The position numbers and the translations under genes were made by a program. The notes beneath the pieces were generated by a model that was not told the origin of the DNA, searched no databases, and saw only the letters and a list, made by a program, of their open reading frames with translations. From Gordonibacter pamelaeae (lineage in GTDB: Bacteria; Actinomycetota; Coriobacteriia; Coriobacteriales; Eggerthellaceae): a DNA stretch of 64,000 nucleotides. Position 1 is the stretch's first letter. Each line of letters starts with the position of its first letter. The DNA lies in the NCBI RefSeq assembly GCF_042665095.1, contig NZ_JBHTBV010000011.1; one strand, 5' to 3'. Below are positions 54,662 to 64,000 of the stretch, in pieces.

Positions 54662-54697
54662 TGCGGGGCCTTCCCATCTTGGAGGGAAGGCCCCGCA
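54662..54697. terminator. Strong stem-loop between rsfS and brnA
   Basis: TGCGGGGCCTTCCC (54662-54675) pairs perfectly with 54684-54697, eight-base loop. The two flanking genes converge on it, so it probably serves both directions; no T tract is visible. Confidence 0.6.
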
Positions 54698-54702
54698 GCC
54701 TC

Positions 54703-54966
54703 TCAGGCGCTGCGGCGGGATGCCTCCTCGTCGAGGCGCTCGGCGATCCACGTCTTGATGACGGCCTGGCGGCCGATGCCGATGCGTCGCGCCTCGCGGT
54801 CCAGCGCCTCCACCACCCAGGCGGGGAAGTCCACGTTCACGCGCCGGGTCTCGAACGCAGGGTCGGAAACTACTGCCTTGTCGAGGTCGCAGTACTGGAG
54901 CACGTCCTCCTCGCCCTCGTCAAAGATCCGGTCGAACTCCTCAGTGCTCAAGCTCTTTGCTGTCAT
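54703..54966 (-). CDS. brnA: BrnA-like antitoxin (ribbon-helix-helix)
   Basis: An 87-residue acidic protein with a C-terminal DNA-binding helix pair: RRVNVDFPAWVVEALDREARRIGIGRQAVIKTWIAERLDEEA. The N-terminal part (FDEGEEDVLQYCDLDKAV) is the toxin-wrapping segment seen in BrnA. The start at 54966 lies 26 bases inside the toxin gene end, so the pair is translationally linked with the toxin first, the usual BrnT-BrnA order. Confidence 0.85.
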   Translation of the reverse strand: MTAKSLSTEEFDRIFDEGEEDVLQYCDLDKAVVSDPAFETRRVNVDFPAWVVEALDREARRIGIGRQAVIKTWIAERLDEEASRRSA

Positions 54967-55216
54967 AGCACCTCGCCTCCTTCGTTCGGGAGCGGCGCAC
55001 GGATATGATCCGGACGCGCTCGCCTCGATACGTCACCACCGCCGACCAGTGCTTGCCGTCTATCATGCCCAACACTACGAACCGCGCCTCTCCGCAATCA
55101 GCAAGGGACGGGATCGCTACCGTCCTATCATCCCACAGCCTCTGCGCCTCGCCGAAGTCTATCCCGTGCTTCGCGAGGTTCCGTGCGCTCTTTTGCGGGT
55201 CGTATTCGAATTCCAT
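54941..55216 (-). CDS. brnT: BrnT-like ribonuclease toxin
   Basis: A 91-residue RelE-like toxin. MEFEYDPQKSARNLAKHGIDF and RFVVLGMIDGKHWSAVVTYR and RVRIISVRRSRTKEARCY show the BrnT pattern (W-D-x-K-x2-N-x3-H-x-V/I-x-F like start, with RIIS-R-A at the end). The last Ala/Glu-Arg region holds the likely catalytic residues. AAGGGG precedes the ATG, and TTATAATGG overlaps it. First gene of the pair. Confidence 0.85.
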   Translation of the reverse strand: MEFEYDPQKSARNLAKHGIDFGEAQRLWDDRTVAIPSLADCGEARFVVLGMIDGKHWSAVVTYRGERVRIISVRRSRTKEARCYDSKELEH

Positions 55217-55230
55217 TATAACCCCTTATC

Positions 55231-55247
55231 GATATAATTTCTATATC
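55231..55247. promoter_or_regulatory. Candidate BrnTA operator palindrome
   Basis: GATATA, five bases, TATATC, 15 bases upstream of the brnT ATG and in an AT-rich patch that contrasts with the surroundings. BrnA-type antitoxins repress their own promoter, so this is a reasonable binding site. Confidence 0.45.
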
Positions 55248-55314
55248 ATGAAAGCACCTTTCAATCCTTGTAACTATCCTGTTGTACAAGGGCGGTGTCG
55301 CGCACCCGTGCGCA

Positions 55315-57942
55315 TCACTCCAGCAGCTCCTCCGTCTCGATGATGCTGCGGTAGAGCTCCATGGTGGCCAGTGACGGGTCGATGCCCAGCTCGGTGGTCA
55401 GGAAGCGGCGGCACTCGAAGTACGTCTCGAGGGCGGCCGTGCGCTGGCCGGCTGCGATCTGGGCGCGCATGAGGGCCGTGTACGCGTCCTCGCGGGTGCG
55501 GTCGCGGCGCAGCGCCGCGCGGGCGAACCACAGCCCCTCCTGCGCGTCGTCCGCCGCGACGAGGCGGTCGGCGGCTGCCACCAGCGCGTCCACGAGCTGC
55601 ATGCGGCGGTCTTTGCGCGCTTGCACGACGAACTCGTTGTCCTGCTCGCTCGGCATGAGGTCGTCGGCGAACGCCTCGTCGATCTCCGCGTAGAGCTGCG
55701 CCCATCCGTCGGCTCCCGGCTGGCCGAACAGCAGCATGCGGCATACGGTGTCGAACCGCGCGACGTCGGTGACGATCAGGCGCTCGTCCAACCGGCAGCC
55801 GTTCTGCTGGCGTACGAGGTAGGGGCATGCGCCCGACGGCCCCGACAGCGCACGGCGCAGATGCGACCATACCGAGTAGAAGTTCTTGCGCGCCGAGTCC
55901 GTCTCGCTCTCGGGCCACATGATGCCCACGAGGCGGTCGCGCGGGAACTCGCGGCCCCGGTTCAGCACGAGCAGCGTCAGCAGCGTCTTCACCTTCTGGC
56001 GGCGGAAGCGGCCCGGATCGACCGGGGTGTCGCCGATGCGCACGTCCAGCCCGCCGAACAGGTTGACGGTGAGCAGGGGCACCATGGTGGGTGCGCGGCC
56101 CTCCTTGGGCAGGTAGCGCCCGTCGAGGTACGCGTCGGGACGCGTGGCCGCGCGCTCCGCACGTCGCTCGGCGCTCTCGCGGGCTGAGCGCTCGAAGGCG
56201 CGGCGCTGGGAGAACAGCTCCATCTCGGCGCGGTGCAGCGCGAGGGCCTCGGCGGCGCGCAGCGCGGGGGAGGCGGGAAGGATGCCCCGCTCGCGGACGC
56301 GCTCCAGGGCGAGGCCGGCCGCGGCGGCGAACAGGTCGCCTTGCCCTTCCAGGCCGGCGAGGCGCTTGCGGACGTACCGGTCGATGCGGCTTAGGGCCGC
56401 CGCGCCCTGCTCGGCATCCGCCGCGCCCACGCCCCCGCGGCCCTCGGCCACCTCCGCGAGCGCCCAGGCCGCCGCGAGGGCGAGCGCGTCCCCGTCCGCG
56501 GTGGAGAGCCTTCCCTCGGCGGCCGCGGCGGCGCCGTGCACGAGCCAGGCGGGGTCGTCGAGCAGGGCAAGCTGCGCCTGCGCGAGCGGGCGCCAGAAAG
56601 CGGGGTCGGGCCGCACCGCGCCGCCCCTGCCCGCCGTCCCCACGACGTCGGCCGTATCGCCGGGGCCGGCGAGCCGTGCGAGCTCCTCGCGAGCCCGCTT
56701 GCGCGCGGAGCCCTTTCCCTCCCGCACGACCACGAGCGCCGCGAGGGCGCGGATGCCGGCGGGCGCCCCCAAGTCGGAAGCGATGCGCCGCGCGGCGGCA
56801 AGGGCTGCGTCAAGGTCGCCGAGCACGGCAAGCCGCACGGCCTCCCCCAGCTCGAGCTGGGCGTTCCCAGAGGGGACCGACGGGCCGAGCGACGCGTGCA
56901 GCCGATGGGCCGGCAGCACGCATGCCTGCCGCATGAGCGTGCGCGACCGCTCCGCGAGCCACGCCGCGCGCGCACCGCGCGAGCACAGGGCCGCCACGAG
57001 GTCGCACGCGCGCTCTCCCTGCGCGCGGGACAGCAGCACGTCGGCCCAGCGCCCCGCGAGCGCATCGCGGTCGGCAAGGTGCGAGCGCGCGGCCAGGACA
57101 TCCAGCTTGCCGCCGACCGCCCCCGCCACGGCCTCCACGGGGAAGCAGGGCGTCTCGAAGCGCTCGCAACGCCGGTCGATGCCCAGGTAGGGGTAGCCTG
57201 TCGCCATAAGCGCCGCCAGATCCTCCCCGCACGGGCCGAACGCCTCCACGTCGGACAGGGAGCCCCTGCCCAGCACGAGCATGGTGGCCATGGCCAGCAG
57301 CAGGTCGGCCGGCAGCTCCTCGCGCAAGGCGTCCTCCAGGAAGGAGCCCTCTCCTCCGACCGGCCCCCACACCAGCCCGGGCACGCGCTCCGTCGGCGGG
57401 ACGGCGGCAGCGGGGCGGGCGGCCCGGTCGTCGGCAGGGCGGGCGGCGTCCAACTCGGCATCGGCCAGCAGCAGGTCGGCGGCGGAGAGCTTCAGGCGAT
57501 CGTGCTGAAGCGGCCCGTAGGCGTCGCACGAGGGGGCGCACGTGGCCAGCACCTCGCATCCGCGCCCCAGCAGCTCGTCGAACACGCCGGAGAGCGCGGC
57601 GGCTCGGGCCGCATCGAGGGGCGGCACGTCCTCCACCACCGCGAGGAACGATGTGGCATCGGCCGCCGTCAGCGAGGACACGATAATGCCCCGGTCGAGG
57701 TCGCGCAGAAAGCAGGGGCTCTTCCCGTTGATCCAGAACACGTGGTCGAACGAGAACACCACGTCGGCGTACTCCATGGCGAGCCCCGTCTTGCCGAAGC
57801 CCTCGGGCGCCACGAGGAAGCGCGCCACATGGCGCTCGCGCAGCAGGCGCGCGATGAGGTCGGGGCGCGGGTAATGGCGGCGCGATGCCAGATGGTTGGG
57901 ACGATGGCCCTTGCAGGACGATTGCTTCAGGAACCCGGTCAT
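55315..57942 (-). CDS. Large ATPase-BTAD transcriptional regulator (AfsR/SARP-related)
   Basis: An 875-residue protein. N-terminal STAND/MalT-like ATPase region with P-loop LVAPEGFGKTGLAMEYA (residues about 45-65), a long alanine-rich helical middle, and at about residue 630 a winged helix (LTVNLFGGLDVRIGDTPVD, FRRQKVKTLLTLLVLNRGREF) followed by a BTAD domain (ALRRDRTREDAYTALMRAQI, FLTTELGIDPSLATMELY). The order ATPase-then-BTAD is inverted relative to AfsR, but is common in Coriobacteriia. ATG 57942 has GAGAGGAGCG upstream. Divergent from the P1 peptidase gene; target unknown. Confidence 0.85.
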   Translation of the reverse strand: MTGFLKQSSCKGHRPNHLASRRHYPRPDLIARLLRERHVARFLVAPEGFGKTGLAMEYADVVFSFDHVFWINGKSPCFLRDLDRGIIVSSLTAADATSFLAVVEDVPPLDAARAAALSGVFDELLGRGCEVLATCAPSCDAYGPLQHDRLKLSAADLLLADAELDAARPADDRAARPAAAVPPTERVPGLVWGPVGGEGSFLEDALREELPADLLLAMATMLVLGRGSLSDVEAFGPCGEDLAALMATGYPYLGIDRRCERFETPCFPVEAVAGAVGGKLDVLAARSHLADRDALAGRWADVLLSRAQGERACDLVAALCSRGARAAWLAERSRTLMRQACVLPAHRLHASLGPSVPSGNAQLELGEAVRLAVLGDLDAALAAARRIASDLGAPAGIRALAALVVVREGKGSARKRAREELARLAGPGDTADVVGTAGRGGAVRPDPAFWRPLAQAQLALLDDPAWLVHGAAAAAEGRLSTADGDALALAAAWALAEVAEGRGGVGAADAEQGAAALSRIDRYVRKRLAGLEGQGDLFAAAAGLALERVRERGILPASPALRAAEALALHRAEMELFSQRRAFERSARESAERRAERAATRPDAYLDGRYLPKEGRAPTMVPLLTVNLFGGLDVRIGDTPVDPGRFRRQKVKTLLTLLVLNRGREFPRDRLVGIMWPESETDSARKNFYSVWSHLRRALSGPSGACPYLVRQQNGCRLDERLIVTDVARFDTVCRMLLFGQPGADGWAQLYAEIDEAFADDLMPSEQDNEFVVQARKDRRMQLVDALVAAADRLVAADDAQEGLWFARAALRRDRTREDAYTALMRAQIAAGQRTAALETYFECRRFLTTELGIDPSLATMELYRSIIETEELLE

Positions 57943-58087
57943 AGGGAAACGCTCCTCTCGCGGAGGCAGCGCATCGGCCCGGTTGGATTCGATCATCATA
58001 GCGGCGAGGTCAGCAATTAGCAAGCCCGGACATTCGTTCGCCGCGTTGCGCAAACGGCTTTTCGGCATGCGAACAACGCCTGCCCGA

Positions 58088-58119
58088 CCGTCCGCCAGGC
58101 GAGGCGGACGGTGTACAAT
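58088..58119 (+). promoter_or_regulatory. Palindrome and -10 of the P1 peptidase promoter
   Basis: CCGTCCGCC (58088-58096) and its exact complement at 58103-58111 form a 9-bp inverted repeat with a six-base spacer, ending two bases before a TACAAT box (58114-58119). It lies where a -35 should be, so a regulator bound here would control transcription, possibly the divergent BTAD protein. Confidence 0.45.
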
Positions 58120-58165
58120 GGCTGCAGCCCGCCTACTGTCGCCCGACCCGAGCAAGGAGAGAACC

Positions 58166-59170
58166 ATGTTCCGAACCGCCTCCCTCGCCGACCTGCCCGC
58201 CTTCCGCTGCGGGCACGCCCAGGACCCCCGAGCCGCCACCGGATGCACGGTGGTCGTGGCGCCCGAGGGCGCGGTGTGCGGCGTGGACGTGCGCGGCGGC
58301 GGCCCCGCCACCCGCGAGACCGACCTGCTGCGCCCCGAGAACATGATCGAGGCCGTGCACGCCGTGGTGCTCGCCGGCGGCAGCGCCTTCGGGCTGGCCG
58401 CCTCCGCCGGCGTCATGGACGAGCTCGCGGCGCGCGGCATCGGCTTTCCCGTGGAGGGCGCGCGCGTGCCCATCGTGGTGGGGGCCTGCCTCTTCGATTT
58501 GCTGGTGGGGGAGAATGCCCACCCGGACGCCGCCATGGGCGCCGAGGCCTGCGCCGCGGCGTTCGCCCGCACGCCCGAAGAGCCGCTGGCCGAGGGCAAC
58601 GTGGGCGCCGGCTGCGGCGCCACGGTGGGCAAGCTCCTGGGCGGCGGGCGCGCCATGAAGGCGGGCCTGGGCATCTGCGGGCTCGCGCTCGGCGAGCTGG
58701 CGGTGGTGGCCGTCGTGGCCGTGAACGCGCTCGGCAACGTGCGCGACGAAGACGGCGCATGGATCGCCGGCTGCCGCGATGACGAAGGGCACGTCATGGA
58801 CCCGCTCGCCGCGTTCGGCGCGATGGCGGCTGCGGCGGCGGCCGGCGACGGGACGGCTCCCGCCGCCGGCGGGCCCTGCGCCAACACGACCATCGGCGTC
58901 GTGCTCACGAACGCGCGGCTCACGAAGGCCCAGGCGACCAAGACCGCCTCGACCGTCCACGACGCCTATGCCCGCGCCATCAAGCCCGTGCACACCCTGA
59001 ACGACGGCGACACCGTGTTCGCGTTCGCGTCCGGCGAGGTTGAGGCGCTGCCCGACGCGGTATCTGTGCTGGCCTGCGAGGCCATGCAGGGCGCCATCGT
59101 GCGTGCCGTGTGCCAAGCCGAGGGCGCCTGCGGCCTGCCGGCGGCCCGTGACCTGGTTGCCGGCCGGTAG
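58166..59170 (+). CDS. P1 family peptidase (DmpA/S58-type)
   Basis: A 334-residue Ntn-like hydrolase of the DmpA/BapA aminopeptidase fold. Typical pieces: GCTVVVAPEGAVCGVDVRGG, LAGGSAFGLAASAGVMDELA, GNVGAGCGATVGKLLGG and the autocleavage region ANTTIGVVLTNARLTKAQA, where the Thr of NTTIG is the expected nucleophile. No signal peptide. Substrates are likely small N-terminal or beta-peptides. AAGGAGAG precedes the ATG. The ClC gene follows after ten bases, so they share a transcript. Confidence 0.9.
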   Translation: MFRTASLADLPAFRCGHAQDPRAATGCTVVVAPEGAVCGVDVRGGGPATRETDLLRPENMIEAVHAVVLAGGSAFGLAASAGVMDELAARGIGFPVEGARVPIVVGACLFDLLVGENAHPDAAMGAEACAAAFARTPEEPLAEGNVGAGCGATVGKLLGGGRAMKAGLGICGLALGELAVVAVVAVNALGNVRDEDGAWIAGCRDDEGHVMDPLAAFGAMAAAAAAGDGTAPAAGGPCANTTIGVVLTNARLTKAQATKTASTVHDAYARAIKPVHTLNDGDTVFAFASGEVEALPDAVSVLACEAMQGAIVRAVCQAEGACGLPAARDLVAGR

Positions 59171-59180
59171 GGGGGCGCGG

Positions 59181-60506
59181 ATGAAGCTCGCCAAGCTTGC
59201 GAACCGCACGCTGTTCGTCCTCTCGGTCGTGGTGACCGGGTCGGTGGCCGGCGCGTTCGTGTGGGCGCTCCTGTTCGTCATGAACCTGGGCATCTCGTTC
59301 GTCTGGGACAACGTGGGGGGCCGCTTCGGCATCTACTTCCCCTTGGCCGCCTGCCTCGTAGGCGGCCTCGTCGTCGGCCTCTTCGCCAAGCGCTTCGGAC
59401 CCTACCCCGAGGACCTGGACGCCGTCATGGCGAAGGTGAAGCGCGACGGACGCTACGACTACGACAAGCTGGGGGTCATGTCCATAGCCGCGCTGCTGCC
59501 GCTGTTCTTCGGCGGCTCCATCGGTCCCGAGGCGGGCCTCACCGGCGCCGTCGCGGGCATCTGCACCTGGGTGGGCGACCGCATGAAGCGCTTCGGCGCC
59601 GACTTCCAGCAGCTCACGTCCGTGGGCACCATGGCGGCGCTCTCGGCCATCTTCACCGCCCCCCTGTTCGGGTTCGCGGCGCCGCTCTACGGCGACGGGA
59701 AGGACGGCGGCGAGGGCGGGGACGGTCCCAAGGGGGCGGCCACCATCACGCTGCCGAAGAACTCGAAGATCGTCGTGTACTTCTGCGCCATCGCGGGCGC
59801 GCTCGCCGCGTTCATGGGGCTGGGGGCGCTGTTCGGCGGCGGCATGTCGCTGCCGCGCTTCACCGACATCCACGTCGGCACGGCGGAGCTCGCCTGGCTT
59901 TTGCCGCTCGCGTTCGTGGGCGCGGCGGCGGGATGGCTCTTCTGCGTGTTCGACGGCCTGTTCGAGCGCGCGGCGGGGAAGATGGGCGACCGTCCTGTGG
60001 CGAAGGCGCTCATCGCCGGCCTCGTGCTGGCCGTGCTCGGCATCCTGCTGCCGTTCACCATGTTCGCCGGCGAGGTGCAGGCCGAGCAGCTGGGCGAGGT
60101 GTGGACCTCCATGGGGGCGCTCGCGCTTCTGGCCACCGGCTTCGCGAAGGTCATGATCACGCCGCTGTGCATCCGCTTCGGCTGGCGCGGCGGGCATTTC
60201 TTCCCCGTCATCTTCGCGGGCGTGTCGATCGGCTACGGCATGGCCGCCCTCACCGGCGCCGACCCGGTGTTCTGCCTCTGCGCCTGCACGGCCGCCCTCG
60301 TGGGTGCCGTCATGCGCCAGCCCCTCATGGCCGTGCTGCTGCTTTTCCTGTGCTTCCCCGTCAAGGGCGTCGTGGTCATGTTCCTGGCCGCCGCCCTGGG
60401 CGCCGCCATCCCGCTTCCGAAGGCCCTGCGGAAGGACAAGGGCGGAAACGGCGGCGGGCAGGCGGAAGGCGCCGCGCCCGACGCCGGGCAGGGAGCCGAG
60501 GGCTAG
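59181..60506 (+). CDS. ClC-type chloride/anion channel family protein
   Basis: A 441-residue membrane protein with about 10 helices. The anion-selectivity loop reads GGSIGPEAGLTGAVAGI, keeping the gating Glu, and GWRGGHFFPVIFAG matches the second loop (GXFXP type). The usual GSGIP loop at the N terminus is not evident, and a glycine/aspartate-rich segment of about 17 residues interrupts the middle (DGKDGGEGGDGPKG). Exchanger or channel cannot be decided; fluoride or chloride are possible. C-terminal tail is polar and Gly-rich. Confidence 0.85.
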   Translation: MKLAKLANRTLFVLSVVVTGSVAGAFVWALLFVMNLGISFVWDNVGGRFGIYFPLAACLVGGLVVGLFAKRFGPYPEDLDAVMAKVKRDGRYDYDKLGVMSIAALLPLFFGGSIGPEAGLTGAVAGICTWVGDRMKRFGADFQQLTSVGTMAALSAIFTAPLFGFAAPLYGDGKDGGEGGDGPKGAATITLPKNSKIVVYFCAIAGALAAFMGLGALFGGGMSLPRFTDIHVGTAELAWLLPLAFVGAAAGWLFCVFDGLFERAAGKMGDRPVAKALIAGLVLAVLGILLPFTMFAGEVQAEQLGEVWTSMGALALLATGFAKVMITPLCIRFGWRGGHFFPVIFAGVSIGYGMAALTGADPVFCLCACTAALVGAVMRQPLMAVLLLFLCFPVKGVVVMFLAAALGAAIPLPKALRKDKGGNGGGQAEGAAPDAGQGAEG

Positions 60507-60697
60507 GGGCCGATCGTCGCGGGGCTTGCCGGGCCCAAGGCCGGCAGGGCGCACGGGGGGCGTCGCCCGTGCGGCCGCCGCATAGGCGATCGGTTGCTGG
60601 CAACGCCTTGCGGCCACTGTGGATTTCCTTTGAGGCCAGGCGCGTTATGCTAGAGTAGCAGGTACTGTTCAAAGCCAAGAAAAGGACGGCGCATCAC

Positions 60698-63511
<2,814 letters not shown>

Positions 63512-63518
63512 GACGAAC

Positions 63519-64000
63519 ATGGCAGACAGCGAACACGATATCGAGCATATGGCCGCGCGCGTGACCGACGCGCACGGCTTCCTGCACATCGACGACAAGA
63601 CGGCCGAGCTCGCGAAGCTCGACGAGGAGATAGCCGCCCCTGGGTTCTGGGACGATGCGGCGCATGCCCAGGGCGTCTCGAAGCAGGCCTCGAACCTGCG
63701 CGAGACCATCCGCGAGTACGACGAGGCTGCGGCGCTCTTGGAAGACGCCCGGGCGGCGCTCGAGCTGGCGGGGGAGGACGAGGCCTTCGCCGCGGAGGCC
63801 GACGACGCCCTGGCGCGCCTGTCCGACCTGCTGGACGCGCTGGAGATCACCTCGTGGTTCTCGGAGCGCTTCGACGGCGGCGACGCCATCCTCACGGTGA
63901 ACCCCGGCTCCGGCGGCCTCGAGGCCCAGGACTGGACCGACATGCTCTACCGCATGTACGTGCGCTACGCCGAGAAGAAGGACTGGAAGGTCACGATCCT
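63519..64000 (+). CDS. prfB: Peptide chain release factor 2, N-terminal part (cut by window end)
   Basis: The first 160 residues of RF2 (ATG 63519, eight bases after secA). The helical N-terminal domain ends FDGGDAILTVNPGSGGLEAQDWTDMLYRMYVRYAEKK, the typical RF entry to the GGQ domain, which lies beyond the window. The region where many bacteria have the programmed +1 frameshift (near codon 25, UGA) reads straight through without a stop. Confidence 0.9.
   Translation, partial: MADSEHDIEHMAARVTDAHGFLHIDDKTAELAKLDEEIAAPGFWDDAAHAQGVSKQASNLRETIREYDEAAALLEDARAALELAGEDEAFAAEADDALARLSDLLDALEITSWFSERFDGGDAILTVNPGSGGLEAQDWTDMLYRMYVRYAEKKDWKVTI

Noticed and set aside
63519..63600. Programmed frameshift in prfB
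   Set aside because: No in-frame stop or slip motif found in the readable part.

Overview
The window looks like a chromosomal segment of a high-GC actinobacterium of the Coriobacteriia, most likely an Eggerthella/Gordonibacter-type gut bacterium. This is inferred from the very GC-rich housekeeping genes, a glnA followed directly by an OmpR-type GlnR-like regulator with a GlnR-box-like site upstream, a large ATPase-BTAD regulator, and long dispersed intergenic palindromes. No species can be proven from the sequence alone.

Bases 1-23900 are an accessory cell-surface region of visibly lower GC than the right half. It opens with an IS3-type element and a decayed IS110 transposase. Next come GT2 glycosyltransferases, a decayed UDP-galactopyranose mutase (glf), a polytopic membrane protein of DUF6020/GT-C type, a GT2-HAD fusion, a GT4 enzyme, two secreted wall hydrolases sharing the same tandem repeats, an acyltransferase broken at a G9 tract, and a Wzm/Wzt polysaccharide exporter whose ATPase carries a CWB2-like C-terminal domain. 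The block ends in a graveyard: a decayed GT4 paralogue, an IS30 remnant and an IS1595-type element with 30-bp inverted repeats.

Bases 23900-41600 continue the envelope theme with better preserved, more GC-rich genes: GT4, DUF2304, DPM1-like GT2, a GlfT2-like galactofuranosyltransferase, a second large membrane protein, two LicD-like phosphotransferases, a Wzx/TacF-like flippase, a GT2, a wHTH-LicC-LicA-like fusion with an APC permease behind it, a small unknown protein, a PglC-like initiating phosphoglycosyl transferase, a DegT aminotransferase and a GT4. Together these could build, decorate with phosphocholine or phosphoethanolamine, and flip a lipid-linked wall polymer.

Bases 41600-64000 are ordinary chromosome at very high GC: universal stress protein, a frameshifted Hpt gene, glnA-glnR, polA, rplU-rpmA, an obgE-proB-proA-nadD-yqeK-rsfS run with overlapping starts and stops, a BrnTA toxin-antitoxin pair, a BTAD regulator divergent from a P1 peptidase and a ClC-type channel, secA, and the start of prfB. 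Two long intergenic palindromes flank polA. One assembly gap (97 N) interrupts the repeat region of the amidase/glucosaminidase gene.
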